A DNA stretch of 64,000 bases from NCBI GenBank assembly GCA_021604805.1, contig BQJR01000002.1, positions 580,665-644,664 on the forward strand, written 5' to 3'. The position numbers and the translations under genes were made by a program. This document shows positions 1 through 8,275 of the stretch, in pieces; position 1 is the first letter of the stretch, and the number at the start of each line of letters is the position of its first letter. The notes under the pieces were generated by a model that ran no database searches, was not told the origin of the DNA, and saw nothing but the letters and a program-made list of their open reading frames with translations. This DNA is from Planctomycetota bacterium. GTDB lineage: Bacteria; Planctomycetota; B15-G4.

Positions 1-54
1 GGCCGAGGTGCTGACCACCCCGAGAAGGAGGAGCAGGCGAAGCAGCAGATTCAT
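1..54 (-). CDS. N-terminal fragment of an exported protein (cut by window edge)
   Basis: Reading leftward from the ATG at 54, the first 18 codons are open to the window edge and give a short Arg-containing n-region followed by a run of leucines and a VVSTSA tail. That is a typical secretory signal peptide with a small-residue cleavage site. Nothing of the mature protein is visible, so its function is unknown. No clear Shine-Dalgarno precedes the ATG. It lies upstream-facing next to the end of the RmlD-like gene on the same strand, 217 bases away. Confidence 0.45.
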   Translation of the reverse strand, partial: MNLLLRLLLLLGVVSTSA

Positions 55-197
55 GGCGATGTCCGTGGGGAGGGAGAGGAACGTGCAGTGGGCAAGCTGT
101 GGCGGCCGGCCCGGGGTCCGCGCGGCGGTCCATGGGGATCGGCGCGCTTCACTTTCACGACTCGCCGACCTTCTCGCTCGCGCGGCGGCGCGGCAGG

Positions 198-221
198 GTG
201 TGCGCGTCGCGAGGCGCACAC
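198..221 (-). terminator. Possible terminator hairpin after the RmlD-like gene
   Basis: An 8-bp perfect stem (GTGTGCGC at 198-205 with GCGCACAC at 214-221, 8-nt loop) lies about 50 bases downstream of the stop codon at 272. There is no T-run, so an intrinsic terminator is only a possibility. The rest of 55-271 shows no convincing coding signal. Confidence 0.3.
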
Positions 222-271
222 GCAATGGGCTCGTGCGATGAGGACGCGCCGTGAGAGGGACACGCGCGCGC

Positions 272-1120
272 TCATCGCGACTGGGGCGTCCACCCCAGGG
301 CGGTGATCAGGCGCGTGCTGTCGAGTGAGAGATCGGCGGGTCGTTCCCCGGCGAGACCGGCTTCGGCGCGCGTGCTCGGTCGGATCAGCGAACTCGAGAA
401 GCCCCAGTCGCGCGCCTCGAGCTGCGCGAGCTCGAAGCGGCTCAGCGCCTCGGGGCCGCCCGCGTGGAACAGGCCGGTGAGTTCCGCGCGCTCGACGACC
501 ACCACGAGCGCGCGCGCCAGGTCGCGGGCTGCGATCGGGCTGCGGATCTCGTCGGTGAACAGGCCGGGACGCTCACCGTTGCTGGCGGCGCCTTCGAGCG
601 CGGCGCGCAGTCCGCTGCTGCAGGAGCGACGTCCGGGCGACGCGTGGCCGGTGATCAAGCCGGGACGCACCACGGCGGCGTCGGGACACAGGTCGAGCAC
701 GGCGCGTTCGCCGGCACGCTTGGTCTCGCCGTACACGTGCAGCGGGCGCGGCTCGTCGGATTCGCTCCACGCACCGCGCGTGCCGTCGAAGACTTGGTCG
801 GTGGACACGTGCACGAGGCGCGTTCCGTGCGCGCACGCGCGCGCGAGTTCGGCGACCGCGCTGGCGTTGAGTGCGCGCGCGTGTTCGGGGTCGGCCTTGC
901 ACGGCGCGATGTCGGGCACGGCCGCGAGGTGGAGCACGGCGTCGGGCGCGCGGGCGCGGAGCAAGGCCGTGAAGGCGCCGGGTTCGGCGAGGTCCGTCGA
1001 CACGTCGTGCGGATCCGAGGGACGCCGCGAGACGCGCGTCAACGCGTGCCCGGCAGCGCTCAACGCGGCGTCGGCCCAGTGCCCGAGGAAGCCGCTGGCT
1101 CCGGTGATCAGGACGTGCAC
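272..1120 (-). CDS. RmlD-like NAD(P)-dependent sugar reductase/epimerase
   Basis: Extended short-chain dehydrogenase of the RmlD (dTDP-4-dehydrorhamnose reductase) type, 282 aa, cytosolic. The Rossmann glycine motif GASGFLG is at residues 7-13, the Ser-Thr-Asp of the active site near 106-108 (VSTDQVFDG), and the catalytic YxxxK at Tyr130/Lys134. Family members reduce or epimerise nucleotide-activated 4-keto sugars for rhamnose-type sugars of surface polysaccharides. The GTG at 1120 is preferred over an in-frame ATG at 1186 because it starts exactly at the Rossmann strand and has GGAGA 7 nt upstream; the longer version would also run into kdsA. It is divergent from kdsA, another sugar-precursor gene. 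The exact substrate cannot be read from sequence; other NAD-dependent epimerase activities are possible. Confidence 0.8.
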   Translation of the reverse strand: MHVLITGASGFLGHWADAALSAAGHALTRVSRRPSDPHDVSTDLAEPGAFTALLRARAPDAVLHLAAVPDIAPCKADPEHARALNASAVAELARACAHGTRLVHVSTDQVFDGTRGAWSESDEPRPLHVYGETKRAGERAVLDLCPDAAVVRPGLITGHASPGRRSCSSGLRAALEGAASNGERPGLFTDEIRSPIAARDLARALVVVVERAELTGLFHAGGPEALSRFELAQLEARDWGFSSSLIRPSTRAEAGLAGERPADLSLDSTRLITALGWTPQSR

Positions 1121-1155
1121 GGACAGGTCTCCAAGCGGCAGCGGCGAACCCGCGC

Positions 1156-1161
1156 ATGCTA
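1156..1161 (-). promoter_or_regulatory. Candidate -10 element (TAGCAT) for the RmlD-like gene
   Basis: TAGCAT on the minus strand lies 35 nt upstream of the GTG at 1120, just ahead of its Shine-Dalgarno. It matches the TAGNNT hexamer seen before several other genes in this window. No convincing -35 element was found. Confidence 0.3.
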
Positions 1162-1191
1162 CGTTACGCGCCCCTCGCTGGAGCAACGCCC

Positions 1192-2004
1192 GTGCGCGTC
1201 GGCCCTCACACGATCACTCCCGACAAGAGCCCCTTGCTCGTGCTCGCAGGACCGTGCGTGCTCGAAGACGACACCTCGCCCTTCGCCATCGCGCGCGAGT
1301 TGCGCGAGATCACCGGCGAACTCGGCCTGCCCTTCGTGTTCAAGGCGAGCTTCGACAAAGCCAACCGCACCTCGCTCGACAGCTTCCGCGGACCAGGCCC
1401 CGAAGAAGGCCTGCAACTGCTCGCCGCGATCCGCGAAGAAGTCGGTGTCCCCGTGATCACCGACGTGCACGAGCCGGCGCACTGCGAACTCGCCGTCGGC
1501 AAGGTCGACATGCTGCAGATCCCAGCCTTCCTGTGTCGGCAAACCGACCTGCTGCTCGCCGCGGGCAAGAGCGGCCTCGCGATCAACGTGAAGAAGGGTC
1601 AGTTCCTCGCGCCGTGGGACATGGGCCCCGCACTCGACAAGGTGCGCAGCACCGGCAATGAGAACGTGTCACTCACCGAGCGCGGCGTGAGCTTCGGCTA
1701 CAACACGCTCGTGTCCGACATGCGCTCGATCCCGCAGATGAAGCGCTACGGCGTGCCGATCATCTTCGACGCGACACACTCCGTGCAGCAACCCAGCGCG
1801 CAAGGCGCGACGAGTGGCGGCGACCGCACGATGGCGCCCGTGCTCGCGCGCGCCGCCGTGGCCGCAGGTGCCGACGGCCTGTTCGCCGAAACGCATCCCG
1901 ACCCCGACAGCGCGAAGAGCGACGGCCCGAACATGATCCCGCTGCGCGACATGGCCAAGCTGCTGCGCACGTTGCGCGACATCCAGAACTTGGTGCGCGA
2001 CTAA
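1192..2004 (+). CDS. kdsA: 3-deoxy-D-manno-octulosonate 8-phosphate synthase (KdsA)
   Basis: Condenses phosphoenolpyruvate with arabinose 5-phosphate to give KDO 8-phosphate, the first committed step of KDO synthesis for lipopolysaccharide; cytosolic TIM barrel. Family motifs read directly: LAGPCVLED near the N-terminus, FKASFDKANRTS, DVHE, LQIPAFLCRQTDL, NVKKGQF, GVSFGYNTLVSDMRSIPQM and FDATHSVQ. The cysteine in AGPCV is the metal ligand of the metal-dependent class II enzymes (as in Aquifex), where E. coli-type enzymes have Asn. GTG at 1192 has GGAG 8 nt upstream and gives 270 aa; an in-frame ATG at 1156 would give 282 aa, also within family length. Divergent from a sugar reductase gene. 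Confidence 0.95.
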   Translation: MRVGPHTITPDKSPLLVLAGPCVLEDDTSPFAIARELREITGELGLPFVFKASFDKANRTSLDSFRGPGPEEGLQLLAAIREEVGVPVITDVHEPAHCELAVGKVDMLQIPAFLCRQTDLLLAAGKSGLAINVKKGQFLAPWDMGPALDKVRSTGNENVSLTERGVSFGYNTLVSDMRSIPQMKRYGVPIIFDATHSVQQPSAQGATSGGDRTMAPVLARAAVAAGADGLFAETHPDPDSAKSDGPNMIPLRDMAKLLRTLRDIQNLVRD

Positions 2005-2212
2005 GCGTTCGAGACGAAAGTTCGCAGCGCGCCTGCGCCTGCGAAACACGCGCGCGAGAGCGGTTTCCCCGCCTTTCGAGCGCTGCGGGCTGCACGCCCT
2101 CGCTGCCCTCGGTCGCCGCAGCTCTCGTTAAGAGAACTGGGCGCCGACGTGTGCGACAGCGCGCTTCACTGCGTCGCGCGGCGCCCTTCGTTCCCGAACC
2201 AAGGAGACCATC

Positions 2213-3205
2213 ATGTCGTCACACCTCATCCTGAACTCCGCACTGGTCGTTGGCTTGAGCGTGGCCGGAGTGGCCGCGCAGGATGGCGCGCCCATCGACC
2301 CCGTCACCGCCGAAGACACCGCGCTGAAGCAAGCCGCACGCAGCGCACAAGGCAAGTTGATCCGCGGCAACGAGCTGCTCGGCGCCCCCATCTTCGATGC
2401 TGCGGACGAAGTCTGCGCCGAAGTGAGCGACGCCTTGATCGGCAGTGAAGGCCACGTGCGAGCGCTGCTCCTCAGCGTGTACGGCGTGGAAGACAGCCTC
2501 GTGATCACACCGGTGGACATCGTGACGCCGGCCGTCGAACCCGTGAGCGATCCGGCAGTCACCGACGAGATCGAAACACTCACGATGGAACTCAGCTCGG
2601 TGCGCGACCTCGAAGAACTCGTGCTCACGATCGACGCCGAACTGCTGCGCGCCGCACCGCGCCTCAACACCGAGTCGCGCGACGCCCCGATCACCGCCGA
2701 TCGCGTGGCCGCCGCCTACGAACACTTCGGCTTGGAAGTGCCCGACGCCTTGGCCGTCACGCTGCAACCGTCCTCTGACCTGAGCCCCGACGAAGACACC
2801 GAGCTGCGCATGGAAGACACCGCTGCCGAGCTCGAACCGGCCACCCCGTTCTGCCGCGCCTCCAAGCTGTTCGGCGCGCGCGTCTCGAACGCCGAGGGCG
2901 AAGACCTGGGCGAACTCGGCAACCTCGCCATCTCTCTGGGCGACGACCGCGTGGCCTACGCCGTGCTCGACTTCGGCGGCCTGCTCGGCCTGGGTGACAA
3001 GCAGTTCGCCGTGCCCTTCGCCGCGCTGCAAGCCCACGCAACCGACGCCGAGCTGATGTTGCTCGAGGTGAGCGTGGCGCAACTCGAGGAAAGCGACGGC
3101 TTCGAACAATGGCCGGCCGCGCCGGACACGGAGCTGTTCCCGGCTTCGCCGCGCGCGCTGCAACCCAAGGATGTCGCGTTCGGCGAGCGCAACGCGCGTC
3201 GCTGA
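2213..3205 (+). CDS. Exported protein with two PRC-barrel-like domains (paralogue 1)
   Basis: 330 aa. Residues 1-22 form a signal peptide ending AAQD, so the protein is predicted to be exported. Two PRC-barrel-like segments follow: about 48-105 (RGNELLGAPIFDA...) and about 213-300, where KLFGARV, LGELGNLAI, YAVLDFGGLLGLGDKQFAVPF give the classic PRC-barrel pattern. Between them is a helix-rich acidic linker. AAGGAGA lies just upstream of the ATG. It is followed by a 37%-or-so similar paralogue (3556-4434) sharing the same order of segments, including a conserved APRL...RDA linker motif (similarity judged by eye). PRC-barrels are usually cytoplasmic or membrane-peripheral protein-interaction domains, so an exported double-barrel is unusual. 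Function unknown. Confidence 0.75.
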   Translation: MSSHLILNSALVVGLSVAGVAAQDGAPIDPVTAEDTALKQAARSAQGKLIRGNELLGAPIFDAADEVCAEVSDALIGSEGHVRALLLSVYGVEDSLVITPVDIVTPAVEPVSDPAVTDEIETLTMELSSVRDLEELVLTIDAELLRAAPRLNTESRDAPITADRVAAAYEHFGLEVPDALAVTLQPSSDLSPDEDTELRMEDTAAELEPATPFCRASKLFGARVSNAEGEDLGELGNLAISLGDDRVAYAVLDFGGLLGLGDKQFAVPFAALQAHATDAELMLLEVSVAQLEESDGFEQWPAAPDTELFPASPRALQPKDVAFGERNARR

Positions 3206-3555
3206 TCGCCGCAGGAAGCGCTGCGTCACTTCGGGTGCGCAACGCTGGGAGTCCGAGGCCGTGTGACGCCAGGCGTGCGCGTCACACGGCCTCTTTGCGT
3301 GCTGCCGCGAGCGCGTCGTCGCGAGCGTGCCCTCGCGCGACTTGCAGAGTGCAGAAGCTGCGCACCGCAGCGAGTGCATTGTTCAGAGTTCAAGGCGCGC
3401 GGCACGCGTCACGCCGTCGCCGAGCAACAAGCAGCGCGCGATCCCGCCGCACGGCTTTGGCACGGCGTGTGCTCCTAGTCCGCTGCAGCACACGCCGCGC
3501 GTGCACTCGGCATGCACGGCGATCCGATTCACACACTCACCTCAAGGAGGACCCC
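3206..3555 (+). other. Intergenic stretch between the two PRC-barrel paralogues
   Basis: 350 bases. It holds a strong terminator hairpin (3255-3296) and then about 260 GC-rich bases with no recognisable gene. AAGGAGG at 3544-3550 is the ribosome binding site of the next gene, so that gene is probably transcribed from its own promoter here, but no clear promoter hexamers were found. Confidence 0.5.
3255..3296 (+). terminator. Intrinsic terminator after PRC-barrel paralogue 1
   Basis: Perfect 14-bp stem: GAGGCCGTGTGACG (3255-3268) pairs with CGTCACACGGCCTC (3280-3293) around an 11-nt loop, followed by TTT. It lies 50 bases after the stop codon. Confidence 0.75.
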
Positions 3556-4434
3556 ATGACAACGCGCCTGCTGTTGCCCACCAGTTTGATTCTCGGACTC
3601 TGCGCCGCGACCCCGTTCGCGCAGACCGCAGAGCCGACGAGCGTGCCCTCGGCATACAGCGAAACCGTGAGCAGCGCCCAACTCTTCAAGGGTTCCACGC
3701 TGATGGACCTCGAGATCCGTGCGCTCGAACGCGACGAAGCCTGCGCCACCATCGAAGACGCGCTGCTCGCCGACGACGGCCAACTGCGCGCGCTGCTCGT
3801 GAGCACCCACGGCGACACCGACGGCCTCGTGCTGCTGCCACTCGAAACGGTCTCCTTCCACGGCGTGGAGTCCGTGGACAGCGATGAGCCGCGAGCGCTG
3901 GTGCAACCCGTGAAGTCGGCGGTGCTCGAGATCGACGCGAAGTTGTTGAGCGAAGCGCCGCGCCTCGTCGGTGAGGACCGCGACGCCGCGATCAGCCACG
4001 CCCGCTGGCTCGAGTCGCGCAGCTACTTCGGCCTCCACGACGCCGAGCGCACTGCGAAGAAGGAGAAGAACGAGCGCGCCGAGCTGCACAGCACCACGCT
4101 CCACCGCGCCTCCACGATCGTCGGTCACGAAGTGGTCGACGCCTCGAACGAAGGCCTCGGTGAGATCAGCGACTTCGCCTTCGCCGGCGAGAACGACAAG
4201 GTGCGCTACGTGGTGCTCGAATGCGGCGGCCTGATGGGCCTCGGCGAGAAACAGTTCGCGGTGCCCTTCACGGCGCTCGAACAAGTGCGCGTGGATGACG
4301 AGCGCACCTTGCGCGTCCCCGTCTCCGCAGATCGCTTGGAAGACCTCGAAGGTTTCGAACGCTGGCCGAGCAAGGCCAACCGCTCGCTCTTCGCGAAGAA
4401 CGACTCCAACGAGTCGCGCTCCAAGCGCTCCTGA
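3556..4434 (+). CDS. Exported protein with two PRC-barrel-like domains (paralogue 2)
   Basis: 292 aa. The ATG at 3556 is chosen because AAGGAGG sits 5 nt upstream and the first 23 residues form a signal peptide (LLLPTSLILGL...FAQT); the frame stays open further upstream without coding features. Domain 1 spans about 41-105 (SAQLFKGSTLMDLEI), domain 2 about 181-270 (ASTIVGHEVV, LGEISDFAF, YVVLECGGLMGLGEKQFAVPF). The C-terminal part repeats the paralogue's LE(E/D)..GFE(Q/R)WP motif. Clearly a tandem duplicate of 2213-3205 that has kept the GLGxKQFAVPF signature. Function unknown; the pair may act together outside the cytoplasm. Confidence 0.75.
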   Translation: MTTRLLLPTSLILGLCAATPFAQTAEPTSVPSAYSETVSSAQLFKGSTLMDLEIRALERDEACATIEDALLADDGQLRALLVSTHGDTDGLVLLPLETVSFHGVESVDSDEPRALVQPVKSAVLEIDAKLLSEAPRLVGEDRDAAISHARWLESRSYFGLHDAERTAKKEKNERAELHSTTLHRASTIVGHEVVDASNEGLGEISDFAFAGENDKVRYVVLECGGLMGLGEKQFAVPFTALEQVRVDDERTLRVPVSADRLEDLEGFERWPSKANRSLFAKNDSNESRSKRS

Positions 4435-4476
4435 TCCTCGACACCCTGCACGGCGTCAGCAGCACCCCTTGCAGTC

Positions 4477-4511
4477 GCCGGCCGGCACGCCTCCACGGTG
4501 TGTCGGCCGGC
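4477..4511 (+). terminator. Hairpin terminator after PRC-barrel paralogue 2
   Basis: GCCGGCCGGCAC (4477-4488) pairs with GTGTCGGCCGGC (4500-4511) with a single G-U pair and an 11-nt loop. There is no T-run, but it lies between convergent genes 43 bases after the stop and may serve both. Confidence 0.5.
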
Positions 4512-4590
4512 CCTCGTTGAGAGGCGAGGTCGACGTGCTGCTGCGGCGACGAAGCGCACGCCGGCCCGACGCGCGCCCACCCGACTCGCC

Positions 4591-4980
4591 CTACCCGCCG
4601 CGCGGCGACTCGACGCGCGCCGCCTTCGCGACGCACAAGCTCACGCAGCGTTCGACCATCGCGAGTGCGTGGCGGCGCGCGGCGCCCGGGTCGCCGTGAT
4701 CATCGGTGAGCGCGGCGACCAAGTTCGTCGCCAACTCGCTGTCGAGCTCCCGACCGTTGAGCCACTCGGTGGCTGCGCTCGCGTAGGCCATGGCCGCTGG
4801 ACAGCCGGTGGCGCGGAAGCCGGCCGCTTCGATCCGCGCGCCGTCGAGCTGCAGATAGAGGATCACGTGGTCGCGGCAGATCGGGTTGTGCGCCTCACCG
4901 CGCCGGTCGACCCGCGCGGGTTCGCCAGGATGAACGGGGGCAAGCAGGTGTGCTCGCAAGCTGTCTGGTACGCGCGCCAT
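4591..4980 (-). CDS. IscU/SufU-like iron-sulfur scaffold protein
   Basis: 129 aa, cytosolic. Three cysteines occupy the positions of the cluster ligands of the NifU-N/IscU fold: Cys35 in NPICRD (canonical NPxCGD), Cys60 in TGCPAAMA, and Cys112 in ERCVSL near the C-terminus, the last resembling the SufU/NifU type. The Asp after the first Cys is retained, the usual Gly is Arg. These proteins assemble Fe-S clusters before transfer to apo-proteins. No suf or isc genes are adjacent; the nearby four-cluster ferredoxin (7782-8267) and QueG are possible clients. The ATG is only 9 nt from a TAGGCT hexamer, so the mRNA may be nearly leaderless. Confidence 0.75.
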   Translation of the reverse strand: MARVPDSLRAHLLAPVHPGEPARVDRRGEAHNPICRDHVILYLQLDGARIEAAGFRATGCPAAMAYASAATEWLNGRELDSELATNLVAALTDDHGDPGAARRHALAMVERCVSLCVAKAARVESPRGG

Positions 4981-4989
4981 GTTCGGTTC

Positions 4990-4995
4990 AGCCTA
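4990..4995 (-). promoter_or_regulatory. Candidate -10 element (TAGGCT) for the IscU-like gene
   Basis: TAGGCT on the minus strand ends 9 nt before the ATG at 4980. With a normal 6-8 nt distance to the start site the transcript would begin 1-3 nt before the ATG. The same hexamer precedes nagZ. Confidence 0.35.
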
Positions 4996-5089
4996 GCAGG
5001 CCGATCCTCCACGCCGCGCTGAGCACCCCGCGAGTTTGAAACTGCTGATACGCTTGCGGGTTCACACCGTCGATGAAGAGGACACGACC

Positions 5090-7672
5090 ATGGGGACCCT
5101 GGAACACGAAAGGTCGCGCATGCTCTGCGCCTTACTGGCCATGATGCTTGGGGCCTCAGGGCTTCACTCGCAGGCCGCCGCGAGCGCAACCGACAGCGGA
5201 TTCACCGACCTCGGCTTCGCGCTTGCCGGAACCCACGGCGAGCCACAGCTCGTCGGCTCGGGCACTTTGATCCCCGACAGCAAGGCCTCGCTTGAACTGA
5301 GCCAAGCGCTCGCCTCTGCGCCAGCTGTGTTGTTCCTCGCCGTGGACCCCGTCGCCCCGATGCCTTTCATGCAGGGCACCTTGGCGCCCTTCCCGGTCCT
5401 TGCTCAGCGCGCCGCGGTCACGAGCACTGCCGGCGAGGTCACGCTCACTCTGCGCGTTCCCACAGGCGCGCTCCCAGACTTCGCGTTCTACGCGCAGTGG
5501 GCCATCGCTGACGCAGGCGCCCCCTCGGGCGTGGCATTCTCGAACACCCTGCAAGCGGTGCTCGCCGACGCGCCGCTGCCGCCTGCGCTGTTGTACCCAG
5601 GCTTTGAGTTTCAGGCTGGCCCCTTCCCCATCGCCGTCGACGCCGGCGATGTGAATGCAGACGGGCACCAAGATCTCGTCGTCGCCACCCAGGAAACGAA
5701 CGAGCTGACGGTTCTCGTCGGTGCGGGCGACGGTACGTTCAGCATCGCCGAGCAGTTCACCATCGCCGGCGATCCCGAAGACCTGACCCTCGCCGACTTC
5801 AACAGCGACGGGCACCTCGACCTCGCGGTCGCCGCCAGCCTCACGGACTTCGTGCATCTGTTCCACGGCGCGGGCGACGGGAGCTTCACACCGACACAGG
5901 TGCTCATGCCGGGCAACACCCCGAAGGTGGTGACCAGCGCCGACCTGAACAGCGATGACCTGCCCGACCTCATCGTCGCGCACCAGATTCCCGCTGGCGT
6001 GTCGGTGTACCTCGGGATCGGCGGCGGCAACTTCAGCTTCCCGCAGCCGTACCTCACGGGCACCAACCCCGGGGCGGTCGCGGTCGGTGACCTCAACCTC
6101 GATGGAGCGCTCGATCTCGCTGTCAGTCACATCGCGAGCAGCAACAAGATCGCCGTCCTGATGGGCGCGGGAGACGGCGGCTTCCACCCCGCTCAAATCA
6201 CAACGGTCCCCTCCGGTTCTCGCTCGGTGAAGATCGGCGATCTGAACCAGGACGGGCTGCCCGACCTCGCCACCGTGCATGGTTCTTTCGGCGCCGGCCA
6301 GATGGGGATCTTCTTCGGAGCTGGCGACGGGAGCTTTGCCCCGGCGCAGTCGTACCCGACCGGAAGCTTCACGAGAGAACTCGCGATCGTCGACATGAAC
6401 CAAGACGGCTTGCTCGACCTCGTCGCCACGAACGCAGGCTCCCATTCCGTGACGTTCCTGCCGAACCTAGGTGCAGGCGAGTTCGGCGCCACGCTCGAGT
6501 CCGCGGCCCATGCCGGGATGTTCTCGCTGGCAGTCGCGGACTTCAACGAAGACGGCCTTCCCGACCTGAGCGTTACGGGCGGGATCTCGAACACGAACGG
6601 GGGCGTGCTCGCGCTGCTCGGCAGAGGCGACGGCATCGTCGGCTCGGGCCCGGCCTTCCCCGTGGGGAAGCTGCCGCGCTCGCCAGCCGCAACCGACCTC
6701 GACAACGACGGCTACGTCGACCTGCTCGTTCGTCACGACACCCCGTTCAACCAGCCGCTCGTGTCGATGCTGCGCGGCCAACCCGACGGGCAGTTCGCGG
6801 CTGCACAGATCGTGGCCGAAGCACACGTGCCCGACACGTTCGAGCTCGCCGACCTGAACGGCGACGGCCTGCCCGACCTCGTGGGAGCGCGCGACGACTC
6901 CAACAGCGTGCTCGTGCTGCTGGGCGCTGGCGGCTTCGACTTCGACGACGCACTCGAGTTCTCCAGCGGCTTCGGGCCCAACTCGATCGCGGTCGCCGAC
7001 CTCGACAACGACGGCGCGCTCGACCTGGTCACGACCAACGCCGACTCGGACGACGTCTCGGTGTTGCGCGGCAGCGGCGACGGCACGTTCCTCAACGCGC
7101 AGCATTTCGCGGTGGGCAACCAGCCAAGGGCCGCGGCGATCGGAGACCTCAACAACGACGGCCTGCTCGACCTCGCCGTCACCAACTCGAACGGCCTCGC
7201 GATCCTGCTGGGCGTCGGCGACGGCAGCTTCCGCCCCGCCATGCACCACTCAGCAGGCCCCGGCGCCACCGACATCGAAATCGGGGATCTCGACCAGGAC
7301 GGCATCCTCGACCTCGCGGTCGTTCACTTCCCCACAGACAGTGCGGCGGTTCTGTATGGCGTCGGCGACGGCAGCTTCAAGCTCCCGCGCAGCTTCGAAG
7401 TCGGCGACGAGCCGAGAGGCGTGGCCCTCGCCGACCTCAATCAAGACGGCGCGCTCGATCTCGTGACGGTGAACCTCGTCTCCGACAACATCTCGCTGCT
7501 GCTGGGCTCGCCGAGTGGACCCAGCGGCGCCGCGCTGAACTTCGCTGCTGGCGGAAACGCGCCCAGCGGCCTCCTGATCACCGACCTGAATCAGGACAGC
7601 ACACCCGACCTGATGGTCACCAACCAGTTCACGGAGAACGTCACGGTCCTGCTCAACCAGCAAGGGCTCTGA
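5090..7672 (+). CDS. Exported FG-GAP/VCBS propeller protein with 14 repeats
   Basis: 860 aa, predicted secreted or surface protein. Residues ~11-30 are a signal peptide (MLCALLAMMLGASGLHSQA). Residues ~33-145 form a domain beginning FTDLGFAL that is also present, but C-terminally, in the FG-GAP proteins at 31331 and 49506. From ~170 to the end are 14 Asp-rich calcium loops of the form DxNxDGxxDLxV (for example DVNADGHQDL, DLDNDGALDL), spaced ~48-60 residues. Fourteen repeats would fit two seven-bladed beta-propellers (inference). Such proteins usually bind ligands or other proteins outside the cell. ATG 5090 is chosen because GAAGAGGA lies 7 nt upstream; 18 more codons are open upstream. Ligand unknown. 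Confidence 0.85.
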   Translation: MGTLEHERSRMLCALLAMMLGASGLHSQAAASATDSGFTDLGFALAGTHGEPQLVGSGTLIPDSKASLELSQALASAPAVLFLAVDPVAPMPFMQGTLAPFPVLAQRAAVTSTAGEVTLTLRVPTGALPDFAFYAQWAIADAGAPSGVAFSNTLQAVLADAPLPPALLYPGFEFQAGPFPIAVDAGDVNADGHQDLVVATQETNELTVLVGAGDGTFSIAEQFTIAGDPEDLTLADFNSDGHLDLAVAASLTDFVHLFHGAGDGSFTPTQVLMPGNTPKVVTSADLNSDDLPDLIVAHQIPAGVSVYLGIGGGNFSFPQPYLTGTNPGAVAVGDLNLDGALDLAVSHIASSNKIAVLMGAGDGGFHPAQITTVPSGSRSVKIGDLNQDGLPDLATVHGSFGAGQMGIFFGAGDGSFAPAQSYPTGSFTRELAIVDMNQDGLLDLVATNAGSHSVTFLPNLGAGEFGATLESAAHAGMFSLAVADFNEDGLPDLSVTGGISNTNGGVLALLGRGDGIVGSGPAFPVGKLPRSPAATDLDNDGYVDLLVRHDTPFNQPLVSMLRGQPDGQFAAAQIVAEAHVPDTFELADLNGDGLPDLVGARDDSNSVLVLLGAGGFDFDDALEFSSGFGPNSIAVADLDNDGALDLVTTNADSDDVSVLRGSGDGTFLNAQHFAVGNQPRAAAIGDLNNDGLLDLAVTNSNGLAILLGVGDGSFRPAMHHSAGPGATDIEIGDLDQDGILDLAVVHFPTDSAAVLYGVGDGSFKLPRSFEVGDEPRGVALADLNQDGALDLVTVNLVSDNISLLLGSPSGPSGAALNFAAGGNAPSGLLITDLNQDSTPDLMVTNQFTENVTVLLNQQGL

Positions 7673-7726
7673 AGCAGACCGCGGTCGCCACCCAGCCCCC
7701 ACCTTTGCGCCCCCGCCTCGATCCCT

Positions 7727-7732
7727 TAGACT
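7727..7732 (+). promoter_or_regulatory. Candidate -10 element (TAGACT) for the ferredoxin gene
   Basis: TAGACT lies 49 nt upstream of the ATG at 7782, with TTGCGC 16 nt before it as a weak -35. It fits the TAGNNT series in this window. Confidence 0.35.
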
Positions 7733-7781
7733 GTCCGAGCCTCTGCCCTCCGGGGCGCGAACACCCAGCACGGAACACCCC

Positions 7782-8267
7782 ATGGCCTTCTTCATCCTCG
7801 AAGAGAAGTGCGTCGGCTGCACCTTGTGCGCCAAGGAGTGCCCGGTCTCGATCATTTCCGGCGAGACCAAGCAGCCCTTCCTGATCTTCGCTCCCGAAGA
7901 GTGCATCGAGTGCTCGCTGTGCGCCTGGGTCTGCCCGGCCGAAGCGATCCAGAACCCCTACGGCGTGATCCCGCCCAAGCTCAAGGCCAACGAGCGCCCC
8001 ATCGCTTGGATCGACGAAGAGGGTTGCACCGGCTGCGAAGTCTGCATGGAAGCCTGCCCGGTCGACGCGATCGACAAGGTCACGGCCGTCGACCCGAGCG
8101 ACACCTCGCCCACCGGCGTGTGCCGCGTGAACTACGACACCTGCGTGAGCTGCAGCCTGTGCGCCGTGATGTGCCCGTGGGAGACGATCTCCATGGCGCT
8201 CACGAAAGACGAGGCCGAAGAGCTCGCCGTCGCGCAAGGCACCTTGCCGCTGGGCGCCACGGGCTGA
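7782..8267 (+). CDS. Ferredoxin with four [4Fe-4S] binding motifs
   Basis: 161 aa, cytosolic. Four full CxxCxxCxxxCP motifs are visible: Cys10/13/16/20, Cys41/44/47/51, Cys82/85/88/92 and Cys121/124/127/131, so up to four [4Fe-4S] clusters. This is twice the usual bacterial 2[4Fe-4S] ferredoxin, and the two halves (1-55, 74-135) look like an internal duplication. It probably carries electrons between redox enzymes, but no oxidoreductase gene is adjacent, so it stands alone as a transcription unit. It could be the detached electron-transfer subunit of a complex coded elsewhere. Cys-poor C-terminal tail is short and acidic. Confidence 0.9.
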   Translation: MAFFILEEKCVGCTLCAKECPVSIISGETKQPFLIFAPEECIECSLCAWVCPAEAIQNPYGVIPPKLKANERPIAWIDEEGCTGCEVCMEACPVDAIDKVTAVDPSDTSPTGVCRVNYDTCVSCSLCAVMCPWETISMALTKDEAEELAVAQGTLPLGATG

Positions 8268-8275
8268 GCGCGTTG

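Noticed and set aside
2031..2055. TTCGCAG / CTGCGAA hairpin after kdsA as terminator
   Set aside because: The stem is only 7 bp with a long loop and no T-run, so it is not convincing.
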